Source of the DNA: Rhodanobacter sp. C01
GTDB lineage: Bacteria > Pseudomonadota > Gammaproteobacteria > Xanthomonadales > Rhodanobacteraceae
DNA length: 64,000 nucleotides
Direction of reading: 5' to 3'
Assembly: GCF_002001045.1 (NCBI RefSeq)
Contig: NZ_MUNR01000005.1
Location: 225,147 to 289,146, forward strand
The position numbers and the translations under genes were made by a program. Shown here piece by piece: positions 30,527-39,282 of this stretch (position 1 is the stretch's first letter; every line of letters starts with the position of its first letter). The notes under the pieces were generated by a model. That model did no database searches. It saw only the letters and a program-made list of their open reading frames with translations, and was not told the DNA's origin.

Positions 30527-31442
30527 GGCAGCGGTTCGTATCGTTGGGGGGCTGCTGGCACTGGCTGGCATTGGCTGGATCGTCGCCGAATTTGTGCGCA
30601 CGGGCGTCCTGACGCAACTATTCGACTCATCACATTTCGATCGTCTCGCCTGGTTTATCGTTATGGCGGTTCCCGTATACGTTGCAGGCTTGTGCTGCGC
30701 GGGATTGGCATGGTGTTGTCTACAAACAACATTGCTGCCAGTACGTCCGGCATTCCGTGGCTTGTTTGCCACTTATGCAACCACGCAGTTCGCCAAGTAT
30801 CTTCCTGGCAATATCGGGCATTACGTCGGACGGCATCTGCTGTTGCGCAAACTCGGGATGAATCATCGTGCCTTGTTGCTGGCAACCTTTGGCGAAGCTG
30901 GGTTTCTGGTTCTCGCATCGCTGGTATGGGCTGCAAGCGCGATGGGCGTGTTATTGCCTTCGCTCAATATCACGTTGAGCGCTTGGCAAGTGTTGCTGGC
31001 GGAATGTGTGTGCCTGGGTGCCAGCTTTGCGGGTTTGCAATGGTGGCGGAGACGGAGCGAGAGAGCGCAGGCGTGGTTTCCACTGCATTCGCCGAGATGG
31101 TTGTTGCCGGTGCTTCCACTGCAATTGCTGCTCTTTGCGGCAATGGCACTGGCACTGATGATCCCCGCTTGCGTATTGATCCCGAATGGCAAGGATATAT
31201 GGCTGCTGCCGGCGGCGGCGGCGGCAAGCTGGGTTGTCGGTTTTCTGGTCATTGGCGCGCCGGCCGGCATCGGGGTGCGCGAAATGGTTTTCCTCGCGCT
31301 GTTGCGCGGGCATATGCCGGAGTCCGACATACTGCTACTGGCAGCAGCGTTCAGAATTGTCACCTTCAGTGGTGACGGGGTGTTGTTGCTGCTCGGTTTC
31401 TGGCTGGGCCCTGCTCCGGCGACCAGGGTGCGTATTCCGTGA
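30510..31442 (+). CDS. YbhN/LPG-synthase-TM type membrane protein, flippase-like
   Basis: About 310 residues with eight or nine helices, of the lysylphosphatidylglycerol-synthase transmembrane (UPF0104/YbhN) family. QFAKYLPGNIGHYVGRH is the family's signature segment, and IGAPAGIGVREMVFLALL the C-terminal one. The GTG at 30510 (VSKIAKAAVRIVGG) is chosen; 40 earlier in-frame codons are only the shadow of the methyltransferase. Such proteins often occur in glycan and glycolipid clusters and are suspected flippases for polyprenyl-phosphate sugars. Here it is coupled to a methyltransferase and lies near a polyprenyl-phosphate GT2. Confidence 0.85.
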   Translation: MSKIAKAAVRIVGGLLALAGIGWIVAEFVRTGVLTQLFDSSHFDRLAWFIVMAVPVYVAGLCCAGLAWCCLQTTLLPVRPAFRGLFATYATTQFAKYLPGNIGHYVGRHLLLRKLGMNHRALLLATFGEAGFLVLASLVWAASAMGVLLPSLNITLSAWQVLLAECVCLGASFAGLQWWRRRSERAQAWFPLHSPRWLLPVLPLQLLLFAAMALALMIPACVLIPNGKDIWLLPAAAAASWVVGFLVIGAPAGIGVREMVFLALLRGHMPESDILLLAAAFRIVTFSGDGVLLLLGFWLGPAPATRVRIP

Positions 31443-31508
31443 AGAGTGGCCTGGCGATTCGGCACTCCAGCCCTTTACTTGCAAACCATCCTTGCTCCGC
31501 AGCCCATG

Positions 31509-33398
31509 TCACCTGTTGACGGTCACGGTGAAAGGGAGTTCGCAATAAGCGGTATAGCCGCCTGAGGATTCTCTTGCGATCGCTGGTGAGTAGACGTCTG
31601 GTGCAACGCCGCCCAGATCACCGCCCAGAAAAAATCCACGGGTGAGTGAGGGCGCAGATCGCATCACTCTTATCACGTCCTTGCGGTCTGCGCTTGTAGT
31701 CAGCTCGATTGTGAAATCGGACTTGCCACGTAGTACAAGTACATCCCTACCTGGCCCCAGATTGCCAGGCCAGATAATCCAGCCTTGCAGGGTGAATGCG
31801 TCGTACGGGTGCATCGTGACCGTCGCAAGAGGTTTGTCGCCGTTTAGCGCGTCGACTGTGCATTGCCCATGGGCACCCGATGCTTTTGCGATCGAGATTG
31901 CAGCGGGCATTTGCTGGAATTGCACCTGCGGAGAACGGTCGCTGAGTGACCGGAGCAGGACACGTTCTTCATGGCGCAGCCCCCTGGCTGATACGGTCAG
32001 TGGCCCTTGCACGGACAATGGGGCAGTCGGGCGAGCCGCTGAACTGACCGAGGCCGTTACCATCTCGCGCACTTTCGGATTGGCGAGGTAATGGGTCAGA
32101 TCCTTCGCCGAGGGATAGGGGATCTCCAGACCGGGATGTTGCAGGAAGCGCTCGTCGTCGGTGGAAATGAACCCGGAAAGGTTTGCAGTCTCGATCAGCG
32201 AGAATATTCCTCTTTGCTTCATCCCTGCCAGGTCGTCATGCGTGCGATGCAGCATGATCGAGAACAGTATCGGCAGCGTGGCGATCAGCCATATTCTGGA
32301 CGTACGGGAAAGGCCACTCGATGCATCGGGATCACACGCCCAAAGCATGCCTAGCGCTAGGTTGGCCAGCCCCCCGGCGACCAGGATGCTGGTATAGCGC
32401 GAAGGAATGGCAGCCATGTCATGGCCTCGGGCATGGGCGATGGCGAACGCCTGCAGCACGATCCAGCCCAAAATGCCGAGCAGGAAGAGTTCGCCTCGAC
32501 TGGTCCGGGTTCCCCTCAGCACTCTGGTCAATCCCAGGCAAGCTGGCAGCCAGAGGAGCAGCATGAAAAGGGGGTGGCCACCTTTGATTTTGGCAAGCGG
32601 CCAGTTCAGCGCCAAAAGCATCCCATGCGCATGCTCCGGCAGGCCTTTGGCCTGCATAGGTACATCGCCAGGCAGATGCGGCAAAAGCAGCAATCCCGCC
32701 ATGGTTATCGCCAACAGGCCGCCGACGGCCACAACGGTTCTCACCGACCATGCCCTTGTCGGCAGGCCACGCATTACGAGGACAAAAGCCGCGGCCAACG
32801 GGGCGATGAGTCCGGAAGCCATCGTGAACAGCGAAGCGAGGCCCAGCGCCAGGAGCGCGAAGAGTCTTGTCCATGTATCTGTGGTGTAGGCCGCAACTGC
32901 GAGGAGGGCCGTCGCGGCCGCGAGCATGAAGTAAAACTGGTTCTGAAAGCCGACCAGCGTGTTTTCCCAGTCGAAGGGCAGGCAGCCCATGCCAATCACG
33001 CACAACAGCAGCAGTAGCCGCATCGGTGTGGAGCGGATATCCCATGCCGAAAAGGCGAAGAGCAACGCGAGCGCAGACGAATAAATCAGTGTGTTGATGT
33101 ACGCCTCGGCCAGGTTGCTCCAGTGGCCGTCATTGATCGCGAGCAGAGCCATGCTGACCAGTCGCGTGAAAAAGATGCGGTGCTCGTTATGCGCGGTAAA
33201 CAGGAAGTGCAGGTTCGCATGATCCTGCCACCAGGGCGCCAGCTCCGCGCTGATTTGCGACCATTGGTCCCAGAACGGGAGATCACCCGCGAACAGGGAT
33301 ACGTAAAAGGAATGGGCAGCAGCTATGGCCAGCATCACCACTGCCGCCAGCATGAGTATCGTAGCCCTGCGTGGCTGCTGCGAAGAGGTCGTCAGCAT
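31509..33398 (-). CDS. Large membrane protein of unknown function, GT-C-like
   Basis: A 629-residue protein with about 10-11 helices in residues 10-400 and a soluble C-terminal domain of about 200 residues. The first periplasmic loop holds FAGDLPFWDQW followed by HNEHRIFFTRL, acidic and aromatic residues placed as in other GT-C enzymes. The C-terminal part looks like a beta-sandwich. I do not recognise a named family. It is the last gene of the long minus-strand operon and begins one base after gtrA ends. Periplasmic transfer of a lipid-linked sugar is inferred from architecture and neighbours. Confidence 0.7.
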   Translation of the reverse strand: MLTTSSQQPRRATILMLAAVVMLAIAAAHSFYVSLFAGDLPFWDQWSQISAELAPWWQDHANLHFLFTAHNEHRIFFTRLVSMALLAINDGHWSNLAEAYINTLIYSSALALLFAFSAWDIRSTPMRLLLLLCVIGMGCLPFDWENTLVGFQNQFYFMLAAATALLAVAAYTTDTWTRLFALLALGLASLFTMASGLIAPLAAAFVLVMRGLPTRAWSVRTVVAVGGLLAITMAGLLLLPHLPGDVPMQAKGLPEHAHGMLLALNWPLAKIKGGHPLFMLLLWLPACLGLTRVLRGTRTSRGELFLLGILGWIVLQAFAIAHARGHDMAAIPSRYTSILVAGGLANLALGMLWACDPDASSGLSRTSRIWLIATLPILFSIMLHRTHDDLAGMKQRGIFSLIETANLSGFISTDDERFLQHPGLEIPYPSAKDLTHYLANPKVREMVTASVSSAARPTAPLSVQGPLTVSARGLRHEERVLLRSLSDRSPQVQFQQMPAAISIAKASGAHGQCTVDALNGDKPLATVTMHPYDAFTLQGWIIWPGNLGPGRDVLVLRGKSDFTIELTTSADRKDVIRVMRSAPSLTRGFFLGGDLGGVAPDVYSPAIARESSGGYTAYCELPFTVTVNR

Positions 33399-33399
33399 C

Positions 33400-33861
33400 T
33401 CATCTCGTCCGGAAGGTCAGGTGCTTGTGACCGAGGAAACTGGTTACCACCGGTACCAGCACGCCGATCCCGTGCGCAACCGACTCCGCGTGCCAAGTCA
33501 TGCCCATGCGGGGAAACAGCAGCTCTGCGAGCACCAGGCTGACCAGTATCGTCTGTGCGACGGCGAACAGGTTGACCACGGCGAACCAGAACATCTGGTG
33601 GTGCAAGCGGTTGATCGAATGTCGAAAGACAAAGAGACGGTTGAGCACGAAGGCAGTGATCATGCCGCACGCATAGGCCAGGATGATGGCCGGCGTGTAG
33701 TCCATCCAGCGACTGAAACCTATCCGGGAAAAGAAATTGACCAAGGCTGCCAATCCGCCCGTGATCAGGAAGAGCAGAAACTGACGGTCCACCCGGTTGG
33801 GAGTTTTTCCATCGGTCACGTCATGTGGCGGAACACTTTCTGGAGAACCGATCCTGGTCAT
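33400..33861 (-). CDS. GtrA-family membrane protein
   Basis: A 153-residue protein with four helices after a 25-residue cytoplasmic N-terminus. LLFLITGGLAALVNFFSRI, then FVLNRLFVFRH and the closing FLGHKHLTFRT, are the GtrA-family pattern. GtrA proteins are thought to help flip or present polyprenyl-phosphate sugars. The stop of the upstream FAD oxidoreductase overlaps its start by four bases. In this operon it could serve the polyprenyl-phosphoryl pentose made by the DprE genes. Confidence 0.9.
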   Translation of the reverse strand: MTRIGSPESVPPHDVTDGKTPNRVDRQFLLFLITGGLAALVNFFSRIGFSRWMDYTPAIILAYACGMITAFVLNRLFVFRHSINRLHHQMFWFAVVNLFAVAQTILVSLVLAELLFPRMGMTWHAESVAHGIGVLVPVVTSFLGHKHLTFRTR

Positions 33862-35162
33862 GCGAGTACGGCTTCCGCCAGCGTCTTTGCCACCGCCACG
33901 CTCTCGTTGATCGAGCGATCCTCGGGGTAGTAATAGCCGGTATCGGCCATGAACAGACCGCTGACAGGCGTCTGCATGGGCGGCAGCATGTCAAAGAAGC
34001 CGGTCGGACAGATGGTCTGGGCAAACTCGTAGCGGTGGCAGTGCGTTGCCATGACCCACTCGCGTTTGAACTGCGGGTTGATCCGCGGCAGATAGGTCAA
34101 GACCTCTTCAATGAGTTCGGCGTTGGCCGAACTCCATTTGGGATGGGTCTTGGGCATGTAGAAGGGGGCGTAGACGATCGAGGTGTCCTGTCCGGTGAGG
34201 TTGGAGTACTCGATCAGACCGGGGATGTCGATCCTGGCGTCGTTGATATTCATCCAGAAGTTTTCAGACAGCGGTTGCCTCAGCTTGAGGATGACGCACG
34301 CCACGGGAATATTCTTGATGGCGTTGATCCGCTCCACGAACGCCGGGGGCAGCGCTGGAACCAGTCGGGGAACGTACTGGATGGGGGCAGTCGAAATCAC
34401 CGTGTCGCAGGGCACCTCCTGGTCTCCGATCTTCACTGCGACCACGCGCTGCCCGGAAACAACGACCTCCTCGATGCCCGAATTCAGGTGGATCCGGCCG
34501 CCGCGGGATTCAATGAACTGCCGCATCTTCTCAAGCAGTGTGGCCGAGCCACCTTCCAGATAGCCCATTGATTCCTGCATGAGGTTCCGCCGAGACAGAG
34601 CGACGCGCTTGATGCGCGTGCCGATCCACGCTGCCGAGATGGTGTCTGCATGTTCGAAGAGCTTGAGCTCGAACAGACTCTTCCAGAGCACCTGATAGGT
34701 TCTCGCGCCCACCCACTTCTTGATCCAGGCGACAGCAGTGATGCCGTCGAAGGGTCGCCAGTCCTTGATGCTCTTGGCATACATGGCGTGCACGCCGTAG
34801 CGGATCTTGCCGACGAGGCCAAGCCCGTCGAATGCCAGCAGGGCAAACGGGGTGCCCCATTTGTACAACCTGCCGTTGTAGTAGAAGCCCATCTTGGTAT
34901 CCGTCCAGTGCAGCTTGTCGGAGAGGCCAAGCTCCTCCAGCAGCTGGAACAGCGCAAAGTCCGTCTTGCAGACGAAGTGGTAGTAGCGCTCGATTTCGAG
35001 GCCGTCGAAATCGAAACTGGCCGACATGCCACCGATGCGGTCGTCGCGCTCGTAGATATCCACGGACTTGCCCTGCTTCAGCAACTCCATGGCAACCATC
35101 AGGCCCATTGGGCCTGCGCCCAGGATTACGCAATGCTCTCTTTTTGCTTCGATGTCACTCAT
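33858..35162 (-). CDS. FAD-dependent oxidoreductase (amine-oxidase/mutase-like)
   Basis: A 434-residue flavoprotein. VILGAGPMGLMVAMELL is the dinucleotide loop, followed by the acidic VDIYERDDRIGGMSASF that binds the ribose and opens the FAD region. The C-terminal GLFMADTGYYYPEDRSINES closes the FAD site. It belongs to the broad group with protoporphyrinogen oxidase, carotenoid desaturases and UDP-galactopyranose mutase. The substrate is not evident. It overlaps its neighbours by 8 and 4 bases inside a sugar-lipid operon, so an oxidation or mutase step on the glycan or polyprenyl carrier is a reasonable guess. Confidence 0.82.
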   Translation of the reverse strand: MSDIEAKREHCVILGAGPMGLMVAMELLKQGKSVDIYERDDRIGGMSASFDFDGLEIERYYHFVCKTDFALFQLLEELGLSDKLHWTDTKMGFYYNGRLYKWGTPFALLAFDGLGLVGKIRYGVHAMYAKSIKDWRPFDGITAVAWIKKWVGARTYQVLWKSLFELKLFEHADTISAAWIGTRIKRVALSRRNLMQESMGYLEGGSATLLEKMRQFIESRGGRIHLNSGIEEVVVSGQRVVAVKIGDQEVPCDTVISTAPIQYVPRLVPALPPAFVERINAIKNIPVACVILKLRQPLSENFWMNINDARIDIPGLIEYSNLTGQDTSIVYAPFYMPKTHPKWSSANAELIEEVLTYLPRINPQFKREWVMATHCHRYEFAQTICPTGFFDMLPPMQTPVSGLFMADTGYYYPEDRSINESVAVAKTLAEAVLA

Positions 35163-37443
35163 GTTGGAATCTCTGATTCAGGCAGGATAGGGCAGGTGAT
35201 TTTGCGCGGGGCGGTGCATGCTCTTTCGGACGGTAGGACTGCCATATGACAAGGAAATTGAGCGCCATGGCGGCAAGCACCATCGCGATGTAGGCGTAAT
35301 CCAGGGAAGGGGTCCAGAAATGACTCTGCATATTGATCGGGAGAGGCGGCAGGGCCGACGTCGTGATTCTGTCGGCCCTGACGAATACGGTGACCATGAC
35401 GAATGCGTTGAGACCAAGAAGAAGATGGAAAAGTCGTGCACTGGCGGCGTATGTCAGGACGCCCATGATCATGAGTCCCAGAAGGTCGAGGAAATAGGCT
35501 CCCTGGTGAATAATGGTCGAGCCGGGCATGAACATCACGAGGGTCCAGAATGTCAGTCCGGACGCAAGCACGACGAACGGCTTAACCAGCATGGCCCGAA
35601 CTGCACCAATGCGCCGCCACGCGATGGCGAGCAGGCACAATGCGACAGATGGGGAAAAGAACCACTGTGCATAGAAAGTGTGGAAAAAACTATGCACAAG
35701 TATATTCAAGCGCGCCTTGTCCGAGTGTTCGCTGAACAGCCCCAGAAAGTCGGTGAAAAAGCCCGTCATGCTGCCGTTGAAAATCTGTGCGAGATTGGCA
35801 ATGCGTCCCTGCAGCCACTGCGCGGGCGTCAGTTGTGCATAGGCATGGCGAAGATCCCAGCCGACGCCATGGGTGCTTACATCATGAACGCCCGCGAGTT
35901 GCCACGCGATGAGGCGGGTACCAGGGGGGTCGGCAAGCTTTTGGTAAAGCATCCACGGCAGGTATGACAGGAGGGCAGTAATGCCCGCCACGGCGATGAT
36001 CCGCCACTTGCCGCGATGAGAGTCAATCAGGTAGGTCGCAAAGATGCCGAACAGGGCGAACGCAGCGCCGCCATGGGAAAGCATGGCCAGCGATGCGCCA
36101 AGACCTGTGGCAATGCCTTTGCCAATTCGGCCAAGAGGCTGATCTGCGATGGAGAAAAGCGCCAGATAGGTGATGGCACAGAACGTCCCTGCAACCAGCT
36201 TTGGCCAGACAAAGCTGACGTTGTAGAGAAATAGCGCCGATAACACGATAAGCATGATGATCGATGCGGGGTTCACACGGTTCCGGAATTCCCGCAGGAT
36301 GAAGTACATCGGCACGAGACAGGTCGCCTGCAGCCACATGGCCGGGATCAGATAGAGCGCGCCGCTTGCTTTCGCCAGCGGCTTGAACATCAGGTAAAAG
36401 CCTGTCTGGAGTGGTGGCCGGTCGCTGGACAGCCAGCTTCCGATCATGGGATGTGCGACATGCCCGGCCCACAACTGGTCTGCGAAGTACTTCGGCAACC
36501 AGATATCCATGGGGAGGCTTTGCCAACGGTCGGCCGCGTACTGCCAGGTATCCCAGTCCTGCGGAAACGGGTAGAGGGACAGCACAAACACAAGCAGCAC
36601 CGAACTGGATATGGGAGCGAGCAACTTGTTGAAGTAGTGAAAGTTCCCCGCGAGCGACTCGCTGCCATGCTGCAAGCTCGCGGCGGCATGCGCCAGCAGG
36701 ACAATCAGGATCGCCATTCCGACAAATGCGCCGCCTCTTCCGAATGCGTAAGTGGTCCAGACCGTGACACAGCTCGCGATACCGAGTGCCAGCAGCGTTG
36801 CCACAATGGCCTGATCTTTCGGCAGTCGACGTGAGAGCATCAATGCCGTCTCGGCCACCATGAACTGCAGGAGTCCCAGAATCCAGACCAGCTTGGCCAT
36901 CACCTGCAGATCGACACGCACACTGGAGTAGCTCACGATGCCCAGGCCGGACCAACCGCGGAACTTGTCCGAACCATCCACCAACATCAGGCGGATTGAC
37001 TGGTGGCGCATGGTCGATGGAACAATGATGGTCTGGGGTGTCCATTGCTCGCCCAGTGCCGGTAAGGGTATGGGAATGCTCTGCCCGTCGCTGGCCTGGA
37101 GACTCAGCGTCTGCTCTTGCTGGGCACCGTAGCCGGCCGTTTTGATATCGATACGTCGCGTGCCTTGCGGCAGCCAGTTGGTCGCAAGTGAGGTGCGGTC
37201 GCGGTCACCGAGGCTGCAGTAGGTGATGGCGCTGCCAGGTGCCATATGCCGGCCATCGAGGTAATGGTCAGTCGATGGGGCACAGCCCCCGGTGGCCGTC
37301 GCAGTGCGATTCGCCAGCAGGTGAGCTGCCACGGCGAAGAGCAAGCCGGTGATCAGCGGGATCGCCAGCCACAGGAGTCGGCGCATGGCCAGCGAGGTAC
37401 CACGGGTGGGGTGGCTGTGGACCAGTGACTTCTTTCTCGACAT
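35155..37443 (-). CDS. Large GT-C-like membrane protein
   Basis: A 762-residue membrane protein. One N-terminal helix (about 20-45) is followed by a periplasmic beta-rich domain to about 175, then about 11 helices. The loop with YPFPQDWDTWQYAADRW carries acidic residues as in GT-C catalytic loops, and PMIGSWLSSDRPPLQTG is a second candidate loop. It has no close named family that I can recognise. It overlaps the FAD gene by eight bases. In mycobacteria the users of decaprenyl-phosphoryl-arabinose are large GT-C proteins, so this is the best candidate for a pentofuranosyltransferase here. That assignment is inference. Confidence 0.72.
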   Translation of the reverse strand: MSRKKSLVHSHPTRGTSLAMRRLLWLAIPLITGLLFAVAAHLLANRTATATGGCAPSTDHYLDGRHMAPGSAITYCSLGDRDRTSLATNWLPQGTRRIDIKTAGYGAQQEQTLSLQASDGQSIPIPLPALGEQWTPQTIIVPSTMRHQSIRLMLVDGSDKFRGWSGLGIVSYSSVRVDLQVMAKLVWILGLLQFMVAETALMLSRRLPKDQAIVATLLALGIASCVTVWTTYAFGRGGAFVGMAILIVLLAHAAASLQHGSESLAGNFHYFNKLLAPISSSVLLVFVLSLYPFPQDWDTWQYAADRWQSLPMDIWLPKYFADQLWAGHVAHPMIGSWLSSDRPPLQTGFYLMFKPLAKASGALYLIPAMWLQATCLVPMYFILREFRNRVNPASIIMLIVLSALFLYNVSFVWPKLVAGTFCAITYLALFSIADQPLGRIGKGIATGLGASLAMLSHGGAAFALFGIFATYLIDSHRGKWRIIAVAGITALLSYLPWMLYQKLADPPGTRLIAWQLAGVHDVSTHGVGWDLRHAYAQLTPAQWLQGRIANLAQIFNGSMTGFFTDFLGLFSEHSDKARLNILVHSFFHTFYAQWFFSPSVALCLLAIAWRRIGAVRAMLVKPFVVLASGLTFWTLVMFMPGSTIIHQGAYFLDLLGLMIMGVLTYAASARLFHLLLGLNAFVMVTVFVRADRITTSALPPLPINMQSHFWTPSLDYAYIAMVLAAMALNFLVIWQSYRPKEHAPPRAKSPALSCLNQRFQHE

Positions 37444-37573
37444 GAAGTCAATTTTCCCGGGTTAGTGATGCGTCGGATCTGTGTCGGTGCACGGCATCAT
37501 TCAATGTGCTGAAGCCGAACAAGATGAGTGGTTGCCTCGATGGCACATGCTTTTGGCGGTGCAACAGACCTCA

Positions 37574-38524
37574 TCACCGTTGCAAAACGATGCCCGAGTA
37601 GCGAGGGTCGCAGTAGCTCTCGCGAATGGCTTCGTCGAAGGGTGTTTGCCGCACGCCGAACACCTGCTCGGTATCCACGCCGTGAAATTCATCACCGGCC
37701 GTCAGCGCCTTGAGCTGATCAGCGGTAAACGGCGGCTTGCCGCTGAATATCGCGTAGATACGCAGCAGCAGATGGAATAAGCCGTAGGGAATATGCACTA
37801 TCAGGGTATGCAGGTTTTTTGCGCGTTTGATTGCCTTGATGATATCCACGTAGTCGATTCGGGTGTCACCGACCACGTCGTAGATGTTTCCGGCCGGCTG
37901 GGTCTCGATGCAACGTACGATACAGCGGCAGAAGTCGCGCTCGTATAGTGGCTGGCGCATGTAGCGGCCGTCGCCGGGAATCGGGAATACGGGAGTCCTG
38001 GCCATGAACCGCGACAACCAGCCCAGGTGCTTGGGGTCGAACCAGCCGAACATCAGGGTGGGGCGCAACACGCAATGCGGTATGCCGCTCTCGACCACCA
38101 TTTTTTCCTGGGCTTTCTTGGTGCGGGTATAGTCGTCGTCAGCCACTGATACCACCACCGACGAGCTGATGTGCACCAGATAGGGCACCGCATGCTGACC
38201 TACGGCATCGAGCACCTTGGCGGTGGCATCGAGATTGTTGCGCACAAAAAGATCTGGTGACTTGCCGGTGATCTGGGCGTGCAGTTGCACGACGCAAGCG
38301 GCGCCGGCAAATGTCTGCGTCCAGTCACCGTCCTCGGCGAGGTCGGCCTGCACGGTGGTCACGTCGGGATGCAACTTGCGCAGGATGTCCAGGTTGTAGG
38401 CATGCTTGTCGATCGCAACAAGCTGTGTATAGCCCTGTGCTTTCAACTCCACGATCAGGTTCTGCCCCACCAGCCCGGCAGCGCCGGTGAGTACCAGCTT
38501 GGCGTGTTTGTCGATCTTGCTCAT
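37574..38524 (-). CDS. NAD-dependent epimerase/dehydratase family protein
   Basis: A 316-residue extended SDR. The ATG at 38524 gives MSKIDKHAKLVLTGAAGLVG with a GxxGxxG loop; earlier in-frame codons are the shadow of the DprE2-like gene. HISSSVVVS is the active-site strand and DDDYTRTKKAQEK gives the YxxxK pair. RQPLYERDFCRCIVRCIE is typical of atypical extended SDRs. It lies 14 bases after the DprE2-like gene and 130 bases before the GT-C gene. It probably acts on a sugar or polyprenyl sugar; the reaction is unknown. Confidence 0.85.
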   Translation of the reverse strand: MSKIDKHAKLVLTGAAGLVGQNLIVELKAQGYTQLVAIDKHAYNLDILRKLHPDVTTVQADLAEDGDWTQTFAGAACVVQLHAQITGKSPDLFVRNNLDATAKVLDAVGQHAVPYLVHISSSVVVSVADDDYTRTKKAQEKMVVESGIPHCVLRPTLMFGWFDPKHLGWLSRFMARTPVFPIPGDGRYMRQPLYERDFCRCIVRCIETQPAGNIYDVVGDTRIDYVDIIKAIKRAKNLHTLIVHIPYGLFHLLLRIYAIFSGKPPFTADQLKALTAGDEFHGVDTEQVFGVRQTPFDEAIRESYCDPRYSGIVLQR

Positions 38525-38538
38525 GGGGTGGTCCGTGA

Positions 38539-39282
38539 TCACAGTTTGATGCGCTTGAAGATGAATTCGGGGATGTGGCGGATGATCAGCATGATGGGTA
38601 ACCAGAATCCCGGCAGATACACCACGCTGCGGCCGCGATCGGCGGCGCGCACAATGCCACGGGCAATCGCCTCGGGTTTGGCCCATAGCGCGCCCTTGCG
38701 GAAGTTGCGGGTCATCGGGGTATCGACAAAGCCCGGCTTGATGGTCAACACATTGACACCGACTTTGGCCAGGCGCTGACGCAGGCCGCTGGCAAAGGTG
38801 CTGACGGCAGCCTTGGCGGCGCCATAGAGGTAGTTGCTCTGCCGGCCGCGATCGCCAGCGACGGAGGAGATGACTGCCAGCACGCCGCGCCGTTGGGCCT
38901 CGAGCCGCGGAGCAATCGCGGTCATCAGGGCTATGGTGGCGGTGCCGTTGATGGCGAATTCCGCCAGTGCGGTTTCCACCGAATTCTCGCAGGCACCCTG
39001 GTCCGGCAGGGTGCCGTGGGCGATCAGCACCACGTCGATACAACCCAGCGTTGTCCATGCCCGTTCGAGCACGTCGGCATGGGCGTCGAGCCTGGTGACA
39101 TCGAGCGTCGCGTGGTCAACGCCCACGGCGCCGCGAACGCGCAGGTCGGCGGCGATGTCGGCCAGCCTGGCGGCATCGCGCGCGATCAGGAACAGCCTCG
39201 CGCCTCGGGCGGCGTAGCATCGCGCGGTGGCTTCTGCGATGGCGGACGTGGCGCCGATGATGAGTACGTTGAGCATGTTCAC
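38539..39282 (-). CDS. DprE2-like short-chain dehydrogenase
   Basis: A 247-residue SDR of the decaprenylphosphoryl-2-keto-erythro-pentose reductase type. LIIGATSAIAEATARCYAAR is the nucleotide loop with the Ala-rich form usual in DprE2. ISSVAGDRGRQSNYLYGAAK gives Ser, Tyr and Lys of the triad, and LTIKPGFVDTPMT follows. It overlaps the DprE1-like gene by four bases (ATGA). In mycobacteria DprE2 reduces the keto product of DprE1 to give polyprenyl-phosphoryl-arabinose. Adjacent DprE1 and UbiA genes make that pathway role likely. Confidence 0.88.
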   Translation of the reverse strand: MNMLNVLIIGATSAIAEATARCYAARGARLFLIARDAARLADIAADLRVRGAVGVDHATLDVTRLDAHADVLERAWTTLGCIDVVLIAHGTLPDQGACENSVETALAEFAINGTATIALMTAIAPRLEAQRRGVLAVISSVAGDRGRQSNYLYGAAKAAVSTFASGLRQRLAKVGVNVLTIKPGFVDTPMTRNFRKGALWAKPEAIARGIVRAADRGRSVVYLPGFWLPIMLIIRHIPEFIFKRIKL

